DNA of 64,000 nucleotides from the NCBI GenBank assembly GCA_963707575.1, contig OY970171.1:2294001-2358000 (forward strand), given 5' to 3'. The DNA comes from Gaiellasilicea sp963707575 (GTDB lineage: Bacteria > Actinomycetota > Thermoleophilia > Gaiellales > Gaiellaceae). The position numbers were made by a program, and so were the translations under genes. Numbering within the stretch: position 1 is the stretch's first letter; the number at the start of each line of letters is the position of its first letter. This document shows, in pieces, positions 24,150 to 32,584 of this stretch. The notes beneath the pieces are model-generated. The model ran no database searches, was not told where the DNA came from, and worked only from the letters and a program-made list of their open reading frames with translations.

Positions 24150-25517
24150 ATGCGTGCGTCGAGATCACCGGCCGCAGCGGACACGGCCGACGGTGCGGGG
24201 CACGGCCGCAAGGTAGTGCGACTCGTGGTGAGCGCATTCGTCCTGCTCTTCGTCCTCGTCTACCGGCGAGTGCTCGGAGTCACACAGCGGCCGAGCTGGC
24301 CGCCGCATCCCGACGCCGTCACGTCCGCCGGTGCCCAGGCTGCGACGGAGGAGTTCGTGGCACGAGGCGACGCACGCCCGCACGACGCAGCGCTTCCGTT
24401 CGCCTGGTCGACCGCGGCGACGATCGAGCCGTTGGTGGAGGGCGTGAACTTCTTCCCGAGGATCTTCGGCGATGTCGAGGCCGCGCAGTCGACGGTGCAC
24501 ATCCTGATGTTCGGCTGGCGCGAGGGCGACGTCGGGAAGAGGATGGCCGCGCTTCTCCAGCGGAAGCTGGCGGAGGGCGTCGAGGTCCGGGTGATCGTGG
24601 ACAGCTTCGGCTCCAGGCCGTACGAACAGGCGCGGGAGATGTTCACGAGCCTCGCAGCGGCCGGCGCGCGGATCGTCGTCAACGACGTCTTCCCGCTCGA
24701 CCGCGACGGCCTGTACCCCGACGGGCAGCGGGTGGACTGGCGCCAGGACGAGGTCGGGCGAGCCGACCACCGCAAGCTCTATGTGATCGACGGTGTGGTC
24801 GCGTGGACCGGCGGCGCGGGGATCGAGGACCACTTCGAGAACGGCGGCTTCCACGACGTGATGGTGCGGGTCACCGGCGACGTCGTCCGGCAGGCGCAGG
24901 CGGCGTTCTTGACGAGCTTCCATGGTCACGGCGGGCCGCTTCCGTCCGGACTGTCCTCGTTCTTCCCGGAGCCGGGCGAGCCCGGCTCGACGCCCATCGC
25001 GCTCGCGCAGGTGATCCCCGGCGGGCACGTGGCCGCCTCACAGGCGATACGCGAGCAGATCGAGGGCGCTCGCGAACGGCTCGACGTGATGAATCCCTAT
25101 CTCACCGACCGGGGGATGATCGACCGGATCGTGGCCGCTGCGCAGCGTGGGGTGCGCGTTCGGGTCGTGGTCTCGACGACGTCCAACAACGCACAGGCGA
25201 CCGCTGCGCTGAAGCACCGCTACCAAGACATGCTCGAAGCCGGTGTCGAGGTGTGGGAGCTGCCGGAGACCGTCGTTCATGCGAAGGTCGTCGTCGCCGA
25301 CGACGTCGTCAGCTTCGGCACCGTGAATCTCGACGCGTGGGCGCTCTACCGCAACTCGGAGATCATGATGATCGCCCGGAGCGGAGAGGCAGCCGCGCTC
25401 ATCGAGGAGAGGCTCTTCGAACCGGATATCGCCCGGTCCAGCCGAGGCGAGCCGCTCACGGGCTCGCGCGAGCGCCGCGAGGCCTGGGTCTGGAACAGGC
25501 TCAGCTCCCTCCTCTGA
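24150..25517 (+). CDS. Phospholipase D-like (cardiolipin synthase-type) membrane-anchored protein
   Basis: The 455-residue protein has one N-terminal membrane anchor (residues about 22-42, VVRLVVSAFVLLFVLVY) and two phospholipase D half-domains. The HxK motifs are in ADHRKLYVIDG, followed by AWTGGAGI, and in VHAKVVVADD, followed by SFGTVNLD. Enzymes of this class make cardiolipin or hydrolyse phosphodiesters through a phosphohistidine. The D of the second HKD is at the ADD position. It stands alone after the efflux operon and faces a convergent small membrane protein. Synthase or hydrolase cannot be decided here. Confidence 0.8.
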   Translation: MRASRSPAAADTADGAGHGRKVVRLVVSAFVLLFVLVYRRVLGVTQRPSWPPHPDAVTSAGAQAATEEFVARGDARPHDAALPFAWSTAATIEPLVEGVNFFPRIFGDVEAAQSTVHILMFGWREGDVGKRMAALLQRKLAEGVEVRVIVDSFGSRPYEQAREMFTSLAAAGARIVVNDVFPLDRDGLYPDGQRVDWRQDEVGRADHRKLYVIDGVVAWTGGAGIEDHFENGGFHDVMVRVTGDVVRQAQAAFLTSFHGHGGPLPSGLSSFFPEPGEPGSTPIALAQVIPGGHVAASQAIREQIEGARERLDVMNPYLTDRGMIDRIVAAAQRGVRVRVVVSTTSNNAQATAALKHRYQDMLEAGVEVWELPETVVHAKVVVADDVVSFGTVNLDAWALYRNSEIMMIARSGEAAALIEERLFEPDIARSSRGEPLTGSRERREAWVWNRLSSLL

Positions 25518-25530
25518 GGCTGATCAGGAG

Positions 25531-25944
25531 CTAGGACGTACTGGCTGCCGGCGGGCCGAAGTACTCCTTGGAGGCCCGAGGGCTGTACAGCAGCCAGATC
25601 ACCAACGCGTCCAGGGCGGCGGTGACGAGCGAGGGGCCGATGGCGCTCGTCGGTCCGATGAACACGTAGAGGAGCGCGATGCCGCCGCCGGCGACGGCGA
25701 GCGCCGCCAGGACGATGCGCGCGACCTTGCTCCCGCGCAGAAGCGCCCACGACGCGATGCCGAAGAGAGCCGCCAGCACAAGCGCACCGATCCCCCACGG
25801 GTCGGTGACGTCGTTCCAACTGATGAGCCCGATCACGCCCATGAACCCGAGGAACGCCGCCTTTGCGAAGCCGAAGATCGACGCGATGAACACCGTGGAC
25901 GGCACTTCTCGACGAGGTTCTTCCACCGTTTCCTCCTTGGGCAT
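25531..25944 (-). CDS. Small four-helix membrane protein of unknown function
   Basis: The 137-residue protein starts MPKEETVEEPRREVPSTVF and has about four hydrophobic segments between residues 15 and 120, including GVIGLISWNDV, GALVLAALFGIASWALL and VLAALAVAGGGIALLYVF. It ends in a short Tyr-Phe-Gly-Pro-Pro tail. There are no charged catalytic residues. The ATG at 25944 was chosen because the polar start precedes the first membrane helix; a longer frame to 26154 is Arg/His-rich and non-coding in appearance. Family not recognised. Confidence 0.65.
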   Translation of the reverse strand: MPKEETVEEPRREVPSTVFIASIFGFAKAAFLGFMGVIGLISWNDVTDPWGIGALVLAALFGIASWALLRGSKVARIVLAALAVAGGGIALLYVFIGPTSAIGPSLVTAALDALVIWLLYSPRASKEYFGPPAASTS

Positions 25945-26446
25945 CGTGCTCTGTCGGCCGATCTTACGCAGGTCGGCGCGTGGACACGAACGCGTCCGGG
26001 CTTCGCCCCGCAGTATCGTCCCCCGGTGACCAGGCTCCAGCGCCGGAGGTTCGGCGAGCCCGACAACGTTCGCGAAGTCCCCCTCGGTCGCCTCGAGACA
26101 CGCGTGACCGAGCCTCCGCAGAGCCGTAGACCGCCGGTGCCAAGCGTCATGCATTCGCCTTGACGCTGAGCTTCACGCCGTAGGCACTCAAGCTCACGAC
26201 CAACGGCTCGCCAATCCAGCCCCGACGCGGCTGGAACGAAGCACGTGCTCAGAGGCGGCGAGCACACCGATGGGTTGGTCGCAGGACCTCCCACCCGTGG
26301 CAACACGGGAAGTGCAGGAGGTCCCCCCACAGTTTGCGGAGCCCGGGGATCTCGGGCAGCTCGTCGCGGACACCTATGCCCGACCAGGGCCTTGAAGGAT
26401 CGCCGACGCGGTGGGATCATGAATCAGTTGTTGACAGGAGTTGGAG
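25945..26446. other. 502-bp gap with a nested inverted repeat; no convincing gene
   Basis: No frame here has good coding character. At 26284-26324 GGACCTCC and GGAGGTCC enclose an inner CCGTG/CACGG pair, giving a nested hairpin. On the minus strand a short open stretch near 26260-26370 reads VRDELPEIPGLRKLWGDLL without a start, which could be a decayed gene end, but I cannot identify it. The gap marks the edge of a patch with lower GC than its neighbours (to about 28740). Confidence 0.4.
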
Positions 26447-27859
26447 ATGGGGCGCTCAAGGGCGAACCGTTCGAACGGGAGCAGGTGGCCACGTAGTCCG
26501 AAGGCCGTTGCTCTTGCGACCCTCGGAGCGCTGCTCTTCGTGGGATTGCTGGCCTCGGGCCTGGCTGCCGCGATGGTGGTCGCACCTGCTTCATCTACCG
26601 CGGAAGTGACTCTGCGGCTCTGGCCAGCTGGACAGGGGCGGATCGAGGTGACGCAGGGTGGAACGGATTTGACGCCGAACCCGTGCGACTTCGCGGCGGT
26701 GTTGGCAAGCACGAACGCGTGCGTTGTGACAGTCACGACGGGTACGCCGGTCACGTTGAAAGCCGTGGCGGAGCCCAGCGCAGTGGTGCCGCCGGGCCGG
26801 GAGACAGACGTTCCCGACTTTCCAGTGCCGCAACCTTCCTTCGTCCGCTGGAGCCGGTTCGACTGCGGAACCGCCGAGTCGTGCACCTTCACGCCTGACT
26901 CCGATTCCGACCAGGACTGGATCACCGCGCTCTTCACGCCGCTTCAACTCCAAGTCGGCGTCTTCGGGGGCGGAGCCGTTACCTTTCGTCGTTCAGACGG
27001 CAGTGTCGTTGTGCCGAACTGTCCTGGGAGCGTCGGATTCGGCGACCGAACGTGCCATGCGGCTTTCCCAGCCCAGACTGACGTCATCATCGAAGTCTCC
27101 CAGGCTCCCACTGGTTGGGGTGCCGGCTGCGAGCCTGAAGGGGGCAACGGCACAAGCCAGAGATGTACGGTCACGATGACAAACCTCCGCACGTTCGCCT
27201 TCGTGAGCTTCGACGGACAGGAGCCGCTTCAGCCTCCGTTCCAGCTGACTCCGAAGGTGAAGGTAAAGCGCGCCGGGTCAGGTCAGGGGCGAGTTACAGG
27301 AAGCGGAATCGACTGCCCATCGACATGTGAGACTCAAGTCGACTACCAGGCTCGGGTACGGCTGAAAGCGGAAGAGAGCCAAGGCTCGACGTTCAGTCGC
27401 TGGGTGGGGGTCTGTTCCACGGATCCCACGTGCGTCTTCGCGGCCGGTTCTGCCACGGAGGTTCAGGCTCGCTTCGATACGGCAGCGGCTCCTCCGACGA
27501 CCACAACTACGACCACGACGACCACCCCGACGACCACGGCCACGACCACGACAACAACGACGACCACGACGCGGCGGGTAATGAGACCTCGGCTTGAGGG
27601 CGTCTCGACTCGGGGGCGGGGCGTCAGGCGTGTCGTAGCCTTCGCAATCGTCGTCGATCGTCGCGCTCGGGCGACTGGCCGCCTCCTGAAGCAGCGCAAG
27701 ACGATCGTTTCGAAAAGCTATCGGCTCGCCACAGGCCGAAATGCCCTTCGCCTCCCGATCCCTCGCAGGGCGAGACCGGGCCCCTACCGACTCTCGGTAC
27801 GAGTCGTGGTGGGCGGCCAGGTGCGAACGTTGGTGGCGTCCGTAAGGATTCGCCGGTAG
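26447..27859 (+). CDS. Surface/secreted repeat protein with Thr-rich linker
   Basis: The 470-residue protein has a basic N-terminus and hydrophobic signal anchor at about residues 19-45. Cysteine-containing beta modules follow; the one around residue 275 (GSGQGRVTGSGIDCPSTCET, RWVGVCSTDPTCVFAAG) matches divergent InlB-type bacterial repeat domains. A run of about 27 residues that is almost all Thr with few Pro and Ala forms a linker. A final beta domain with many Arg residues resembles C-terminal modules of other actinobacterial surface proteins. AGGAG lies six bases before the ATG. GC is lower than in flanking genes, suggesting transfer. It is likely an outer-surface protein; binding partner unknown. 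Confidence 0.7.
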   Translation: MGRSRANRSNGSRWPRSPKAVALATLGALLFVGLLASGLAAAMVVAPASSTAEVTLRLWPAGQGRIEVTQGGTDLTPNPCDFAAVLASTNACVVTVTTGTPVTLKAVAEPSAVVPPGRETDVPDFPVPQPSFVRWSRFDCGTAESCTFTPDSDSDQDWITALFTPLQLQVGVFGGGAVTFRRSDGSVVVPNCPGSVGFGDRTCHAAFPAQTDVIIEVSQAPTGWGAGCEPEGGNGTSQRCTVTMTNLRTFAFVSFDGQEPLQPPFQLTPKVKVKRAGSGQGRVTGSGIDCPSTCETQVDYQARVRLKAEESQGSTFSRWVGVCSTDPTCVFAAGSATEVQARFDTAAAPPTTTTTTTTTTPTTTATTTTTTTTTTRRVMRPRLEGVSTRGRGVRRVVAFAIVVDRRARATGRLLKQRKTIVSKSYRLATGRNALRLPIPRRARPGPYRLSVRVVVGGQVRTLVASVRIRR

Positions 27860-27865
27860 CGCACC

Positions 27866-28507
27866 ATGGCTTCACCAACGAAGTCTCCACGCAAGCCGGT
27901 TGCGGCGAGCGGTGAACCGAAGCGAGATGTGTCCGACGGTTGGGTGATGACCCACGCGAAGCAAGCCGGTGTCATCGTCGGGGTCCTCTCAGGCGCATTC
28001 GGGCTCTTCTTCCTCTTGTTCCCCCAGTACAGACCTGAGCGGAGTGAGCCGACACCGGATCAGTCTGCCGCAGTCACCGGCGTCGTCGTCAATCCACGGA
28101 CGACGAGAGGGCAGTACCTCGACTACTCCGATCAATCCAAGCTGGGATTCACGAAACAGCAGCTCGCGGTCGTGGGCGCCTCGGCGTTTGCACGCGTTCA
28201 GATTGTCGGCTACCGGGGCACGACCCTCACGCTCGCGCGCCAGCTGGTCGATGCAAGGACCGGTGATGTCGTCGGTCAGACCCGCGACTTTCTGGTCGAG
28301 CCGCCGGCGGACAAGGTCGCTCACCGTTGGTGGGATTGGGTGCCGCTACGGAGCGGACGCGGCAGCTACGTGATCGTGATCAAGCTGCTCGACGAGGAGC
28401 GGTCGGCCGCAATCGCCTGTGGTCAGACCGAACCATTCGGTGCGCTCGAAGGCTCCTTGCCTGCCACCGCGCCGAAGGTTTGCGAAGGACAGGCCGCGGG
28501 TTCCTAG
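27866..28507 (+). CDS. Membrane-anchored protein of unknown function
   Basis: The 213-residue protein has a polar 30-residue start, one hydrophobic helix (VIVGVLSGAFGLFFLLFPQY, residues about 36-55) and an outside domain rich in beta strands with the block QIVGYRGTTLTLARQLVDA. Two cysteines near the C-terminus (IACGQ and KVCEG) could form a disulfide. It starts six bases after the preceding surface protein gene and shares its lower GC, so the two look like one transferred unit. I do not recognise the family. Confidence 0.65.
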   Translation: MASPTKSPRKPVAASGEPKRDVSDGWVMTHAKQAGVIVGVLSGAFGLFFLLFPQYRPERSEPTPDQSAAVTGVVVNPRTTRGQYLDYSDQSKLGFTKQQLAVVGASAFARVQIVGYRGTTLTLARQLVDARTGDVVGQTRDFLVEPPADKVAHRWWDWVPLRSGRGSYVIVIKLLDEERSAAIACGQTEPFGALEGSLPATAPKVCEGQAAGS

Positions 28508-28741
28508 GGGGCGATGGGTCTGTGCTGCCGGGGGGCTTCGCACCTGGGCCGTGGTACATCGAGAGGGTTACCTGAGGTCGTGCGGCGCGACGCGAGCGGC
28601 TTCCGTTTGGGGGCCGGCGGTGGTCGAGATGCCGGACTCGTCGGGGTGCGGATCGTGACCCAGCAAACCTGGTCCTCTGGTTGAGCCGGTAAGCGGACTC
28701 AACTCGAGACTTTCGACCTGATCTTGAATCCGCCGAATGAA

Positions 28742-28813
28742 TGGGCGCACCTGGGATTGAACCAGGGACCTCTCGCGTGTGAAGCGAGCGCTCTCCCGCT
28801 GAGCTATGCGCCC
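28742..28813 (-). tRNA. tRNA-Val (anticodon CAC)
   Basis: Read on the minus strand, GGGCGCA pairs with TGCGCCC in the acceptor stem. The anticodon arm is CTCGC-TTCACAC-GCGAG with CAC at positions 34-36, and GGTTCAATC is the T loop. CCA is not encoded. A GTTGAG/CTCAAC hairpin at 28680-28703 lies downstream of its 3' end. The lower-GC patch ends beside it. Confidence 0.95.
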
Positions 28814-28840
28814 GGGACTCGCACAGGATAGCGAGGCCGC

Positions 28841-28846
28841 TAGAAT
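28841..28846 (+). promoter_or_regulatory. -10 box of the SRP RNA gene
   Basis: TAGAAT lies seven bases before the G (28854) that opens the first SRP RNA stem, the right distance for a -10 box. No clear -35 was found in the short gap after the tRNA-Val gene. Confidence 0.6.
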
Positions 28847-28853
28847 GGTCCTT

Positions 28854-29130
28854 GCCCGGTCGCGCTAGGTGGGGAGTTAGCGGTTCCCTGAACCCGACAT
28901 CCGCTCCAGCGGGACCGAACGCCGTCCGAGGGCGGCTTCAACGGGATCAGGTCTCGCGCACGTGGTGTCGATGGTCAGGTTCCGCGCACTGGGAGCATCC
29001 GAACCGCGTCAGGTCCGGAAGGAAGCAGCGCTAAGGATTCCCTCCCAGGTGCCGCGGCACCGCCTGACCGGAGCCGGCGACGCGAGCGCCCCCCGAGGAA
29101 GCAACTCGAAGACGGAGCGCGTGACCGGGC
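28854..29130 (+). ncRNA. ffs: Signal recognition particle RNA, long Alu-domain form
   Basis: The invariant GTCAGGTCCGGAAGGAAGCA of the Ffh-binding helix 8 starts at 29008. The 5' part GCTAGGTGGGGAGTTAGCGG matches the Alu-domain start of long bacterial SRP RNAs such as Bacillus scRNA. The ends pair: GCCCGGTC at 28854-28861 with GACCGGGC at 29123-29130, giving about 277 nt, the long-form size. The RNA binds Ffh and targets nascent membrane and secreted proteins. Exact ends are inferred from pairing. Confidence 0.92.
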
Positions 29131-29227
29131 CTCACCCCCCGGCCGGTCGGCCCGCCTGGCAGAGCCAGGCTCCGCCGACATCGCGCCGCGAGCGGCGCGC
29201 CAGGAACGTGAGGGGTCGCAGCAGCGA

Positions 29228-30445
29228 CTAGCCGAGCTGCCAGACGTCGCCGCGCAGGATCGGCACGGCGGTGCCGCTCTGCTCGAGGCCGTCGACCTCG
29301 ACGTCGGGGCCGCCGATCATGAAGTCCGTGTGGACGGTCGAGGTATTGAAGCCGACCTCGTCGAGCTCACTCTCGCTCAGGTCGGCGCCGCCGTTGATCG
29401 CCTCGAGGATGCCCGAGCCGTAGGCGATGTGGCACGTTGCGTTCTCGTCGAAGAGGGTGTTCAGGAAGACGATCCCCGTCTTGCCGACGCGAGACTCGCC
29501 GTCGACGAGGGCGACCTCGCCGAGCATGTTCGCGCCATCGTCGGTGCGCAGCTGCTCGCGGATCACATCGGCGCCCGTGCTCGCCTCGACCTGCACAACC
29601 CGTCCGCCTTCGAAGCGAACCTCGAGGTCGCGCACGATGTTCCCGAGCACGGCGAGCGGCTTGGTCGACCGGACCGTGCCCTCGGTGCGTCGGCGGTCCG
29701 GTGTCGTGAAGACCTCCTCCGTCGGCATGTTCACGACGTGGCGACGCCCGTCCACCGTCTCCTCGAGCGCGGTGCACCAGAGCGCACGCGGGGGCAGGCC
29801 GACCGTGAGGTCGGTGCCCGGCCCGCGGAAGCGGATGGCGTCGAAGTTGCGCTCGTTCAGCTGCTCCGAGCGGGCGACGAGCTTGTCGATGTGCGTGCGC
29901 CAGGCCTCGACGGGATCCGGCTCGTCGAGCCGCGTGGCCGTCGCGACGGCATCCCACAGCCGCTCGACGTCGGGCTCGCCGAAGACCGAGTGCGCCCAGC
30001 CCTCGTTCGGGTAGGCGACGATCGCCCAGTTGATCAGGCGCTTGTTCATCGCGGACAGGTAGCGCTGCGCGAGCTCCCGCATCCGGGTCTTTCCGACACG
30101 CGTGCCGTCCAGGTCGGCGAAGAGCTCGGGATCGGGATCGCCGGCGACCTGGATCAGCGCGCCGCGGTGCTCCGCGACGTAGTCGACCTTCGCGAGCACC
30201 CACGGCGGCGTCCAGTCGAGCGTCTCCTCGTCCGCGTGCTGAATGCGTGCGTGCCGGGCGTGCCCGTCGACGTAGTCGACGTCGACGTAGCGGGCGCCTT
30301 TCTCGTACGCCGCGCGCGCAACGGCGCGCAGGAAGGGCGCATGCTCGACGTGGCCGGTGAGCCACAGCACCTGGCCCTCGCCGACGTTCGAGCCGACCTC
30401 GACGGTCAGCCGCGCATACTGCTCGAGCCGGTCCTCCGGAGTCAC
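29228..30445 (-). CDS. M29 family (AmpS/thermophilic) metalloaminopeptidase
   Basis: The 405-residue protein starts at GTG (TPEDRLEQYARLTVEVGSNV). It shows the M29 blocks VLWLTGHVEHAPFLRAVAR, GARYVDVDY, the metal-binding NMPTEEVFTTPD (acidic pair about residue 245), and a C-terminal THHxD-like set, HIAYGSG and STVHTDFMIGG. M29 enzymes remove N-terminal residues using cobalt or zinc in the cytoplasm. The GTG at 30445 was chosen by alignment to the family; the long upstream frame to 31402 is antisense to other genes. It reads divergently from clpS, 44 bp away, pairing two genes of N-terminal protein turnover. Confidence 0.88.
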   Translation of the reverse strand: MTPEDRLEQYARLTVEVGSNVGEGQVLWLTGHVEHAPFLRAVARAAYEKGARYVDVDYVDGHARHARIQHADEETLDWTPPWVLAKVDYVAEHRGALIQVAGDPDPELFADLDGTRVGKTRMRELAQRYLSAMNKRLINWAIVAYPNEGWAHSVFGEPDVERLWDAVATATRLDEPDPVEAWRTHIDKLVARSEQLNERNFDAIRFRGPGTDLTVGLPPRALWCTALEETVDGRRHVVNMPTEEVFTTPDRRRTEGTVRSTKPLAVLGNIVRDLEVRFEGGRVVQVEASTGADVIREQLRTDDGANMLGEVALVDGESRVGKTGIVFLNTLFDENATCHIAYGSGILEAINGGADLSESELDEVGFNTSTVHTDFMIGGPDVEVDGLEQSGTAVPILRGDVWQLG

Positions 30446-30489
30446 GGCCGAGAAGCCTACAGAGTGCGTTGGTAGCGTCCCGAACACAC

Positions 30490-30789
30490 ATGGCCGGCGC
30501 GACGCAGACACCGACGCGCGAGCGCCGCACCACGGGGCCCGACGGCGGCCTCGGCGACCCGTGGCGCGTGATCGTGCTGAACGACAACCACAACACCTTC
30601 GACGGCGTCGCGTTCGCGCTCGCGGCCGTGCTCCCCGGCGTGAGCTTCGACAAGGGCATGTCCTTCGCCGAGCGGATCCACTCCACGGGCAGCGCGGTCG
30701 TCTGGTCCGGACACCGTGAGCCGGCCGAGCTGTACTGGTCCCAACTGAGCGATCACGGCCTGACCATGGCGCCGCTGGAGCGCTGCTGA
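30490..30789 (+). CDS. clpS: ATP-dependent Clp protease adaptor ClpS
   Basis: The 99-residue protein has a flexible 24-residue start then the ClpS core: PWRVIVLNDNHNTFDGVAF, with the NDNHN aspartate/histidine pocket that reads destabilising N-terminal residues, then the SFDKGMSFAERIHSTGSAVV helix. ClpS hands N-degron substrates to ClpC or ClpA. Its core lacks the usual Met-Thr pair, but the fold is otherwise intact. There is little ribosome-binding sequence before the ATG, so translation may be leaderless or start slightly upstream. Confidence 0.9.
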   Translation: MAGATQTPTRERRTTGPDGGLGDPWRVIVLNDNHNTFDGVAFALAAVLPGVSFDKGMSFAERIHSTGSAVVWSGHREPAELYWSQLSDHGLTMAPLERC

Positions 30790-30808
30790 CCGTGGTAGGT
30801 TGCGCGCC

Positions 30809-31439
30809 GTGCTGATCGCGGTCACGACCAATGGAAAGATCGCACTCGCGGTCGCGGCCGGGCTCTTCATCGTCTTCGCGATCGCCTCCTCGTTCTACTT
30901 TCCTCGCCGCGATCCGGACTATCCGGGCCGTCGCCTCGGCGCGTTCGTCGCGGTGACCGTGCTGCTGTTCGTCCTCCTGCTGGGCGCGATGGTGGCATTC
31001 GCGGGCGAGAGCGAGGAGGAGCACGCCGCGGGGGAGACCGCGACCCACACCGAGACCGGCGAGACGGAGACCGGCGAGACCGAGACGGGCGAGACGGAGA
31101 CGGGGGAGGCCGAGACCGGAGAGACCGAGACGGGCGAGACCGAGACCGGCCGAGACGGGGACGGGCGAGACGGAGACCGGGGGCGAGGGTGGTTCAGAGG
31201 GCGACGCGGCGGCCGGCGAGGCGATCTTCGCGGACAACGGCTGCGCGAGCTGCCACACGCTGGAGGCCGCAGGAGCGTCGGGCACGATCGGCCCGAACCT
31301 GGACGAGGCGCAGCCCGACCACGCGCTCGTCGTCGACCGCGTCACGAACGGCGCGGGCCCGATGCCCGCGTTCGGCGACAGCCTCGACGAGCAGCAGATC
31401 AACGACGTGGCCGCCTACGTCGTCGAGTCGACGCAGTAA
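30809..31439 (+). pseudogene. Membrane-anchored cytochrome c, split by a one-base frameshift
   Basis: The GTG at 30809 opens a frame with two membrane helices (ALAVAAGLFIVFAIASSFYF; FVAVTVLLFVLLLGAMVAF), then a Glu-Thr-Gly repeat linker. The frame then loses sense near 31150. One frame over, beginning around 31151, the linker continues and runs into a c-type cytochrome domain: GEAIFADNGCASCHTLEAAG with the CxxCH heme site, then GPMPAFGDSLDEQQINDVAAY, ending TAA at 31437. A single extra base in the repeat (GGCCGAGAC) explains the break. It could be a sequencing error, a real mutation or repeat-based phase variation. Intact, it would be an electron carrier outside the membrane. Confidence 0.8.
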
Positions 31440-31443
31440 GCCG

Positions 31444-32010
31444 TTAGCTCGGCAATCGCTGCCACTGCTCGCGGGTCAGCTCGTACTCCACCTCTCCCTC
31501 GTCGACGCCCTCGACGGGCGGAGTCATCGAGGTCGGAAACGTCCGCACGTAGGTGAGACCGATCCGGTCCAGCACGGCCCGCGAGCCGGCGTTGACGGTC
31601 ATCGTCTGCGCGATGATCCGCTCGAGCCCGAGGTCGTCGAAGCCGTGGCGCACCAGCTCCCGCGCTCCCTCGGACGCGAGTCCCTTGCGCCAGTGACGCC
31701 GGAGCAGCCGGTAGCCCAGATCGGCCACCGCGGGGTCGTCGGGCTGGTCGGGGCCGTGGGAGGGCTGGAGGATCCACCAGCCGACGAACTCGTGGTCGAC
31801 CAGGCCGATCCAGAAGCCGAGCCCGTCCACCTTCTGCGCAGCTGCCAGCCGCCGCGCGTGGCTGGCCTCGACCTCCGCGCGCGTGCTCGCCCGGCCGGTG
31901 AGGTATCGCATCACCTCGGGATCCGAGTCGAGCGCGAGCTCCCACTCGAAGTGCTCATCGGTGAGTGGCATCAGGGTGAGCCGCTGCGTGTGCAACGTCC
32001 GCTGCGGCAT
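31444..32010 (-). CDS. GNAT family N-acetyltransferase (RimJ/RimL-like)
   Basis: The 188-residue protein starts MPQRTLHTQRLTLMPLTDEH, the typical RimJ/RimL beginning, with ADLGYRLLRRHWRKGLASEG as acetyl-CoA-binding loop and NAGSRAVLDRIGLTYVRTF as the late conserved helix-strand. It moves acetyl from acetyl-CoA to an amine; RimJ-type members act on protein N-termini, but many act on small molecules. Its stop is five bases from that of the frameshifted cytochrome gene (convergent). A Met four codons upstream could also be the start. Confidence 0.85.
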   Translation of the reverse strand: MPQRTLHTQRLTLMPLTDEHFEWELALDSDPEVMRYLTGRASTRAEVEASHARRLAAAQKVDGLGFWIGLVDHEFVGWWILQPSHGPDQPDDPAVADLGYRLLRRHWRKGLASEGARELVRHGFDDLGLERIIAQTMTVNAGSRAVLDRIGLTYVRTFPTSMTPPVEGVDEGEVEYELTREQWQRLPS

Positions 32011-32114
32011 GGGTCTGATCATGCCCCGGTCCGTGCTCGGGCCAATCGAGCGCGGAATCAAGAACCCGGCCCTCTCGAGCCAGGTTCTTGAAACGCTCTT
32101 TGAAACAACCGTCA

Positions 32115-32203
32115 CGGAGAGGGCGGGATTTGAACCCGCGAAACGCCTTTCGACGCTTACGCGATTTCCAGTCGCGCTCCTTCGGCCGCTCGGACACCTC
32201 TCC
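32115..32203 (-). tRNA. tRNA-Ser (anticodon GGA)
   Basis: On the minus strand GGAGAGG pairs with CCTCTCC, the anticodon loop is CTGGAAA within GCGA/TCGC arms, and a long variable arm is present, as in class II tRNA-Ser. GGTTCAAAT forms the T loop. It reads UCC and UCU codons. Two more serine tRNAs follow on the plus strand. Confidence 0.95.
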
Positions 32204-32402
32204 AGGCGGTGCAGGCGCTACAGGGTAGCGGCGCCGGAAAGCGAAACGCCCGCCATCTGTTGCCGCAGAGGGCGGGCGCCGCAGTAGCCGGTGTCCAAGG
32301 GGGGAACAGACCGACCCAGCCATGATGCCAACTCGAGCGCGGGTTGCCATGCCTCGTACGGGTGATTTGGGCGCCGGGGAGTGCGGTACCATCCCCGTCC
32401 AC

Positions 32403-32493
32403 GGAGAAGTGGCCGAGTGGCTGAAGGCGGCGCCCTGCTAAGGCGTTATGGGGGTGAATGCCTCCATCGAGGGTTCGAATCCCTCCTTCTCCG
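32403..32493 (+). tRNA. tRNA-Ser (anticodon GCT)
   Basis: GGAGAAG pairs with CTTCTCC; CGCC-CTGCTAA-GGCG is the anticodon arm with GCT; a long variable arm (ATGGGGGTGAATGCCTCCAT) follows, then GGGTTCGAATC. It reads AGC and AGU codons. The 199-bp gap before it holds a CGCCCGCC/GGCGGGCG hairpin but no gene. Confidence 0.95.
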
Positions 32494-32584
32494 TCTCGCA
32501 CTTCGGCCGGCGGAGCCGGCCGCCGGCGCGCGCATCAGGCAGGCGAGAGTCAGGGGACCGAGACCGCTACGCTGTCTGCCGCGC

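Noticed and set aside
25833..26420. Open frame of 195 residues on the minus strand
   Set aside because: It overlaps the small membrane protein gene in another frame and its translation is Arg/Pro-rich without any family motif.
27463..27699. Minus-strand frame with a long Val run
   Set aside because: It is the antisense reading of the Thr-codon repeat in the surface protein.
28680..28813. Attachment site of an integrated element at tRNA-Val
   Set aside because: No second copy of the tRNA 3' end was seen near 25.9-26.4 kb and no integrase gene is present.
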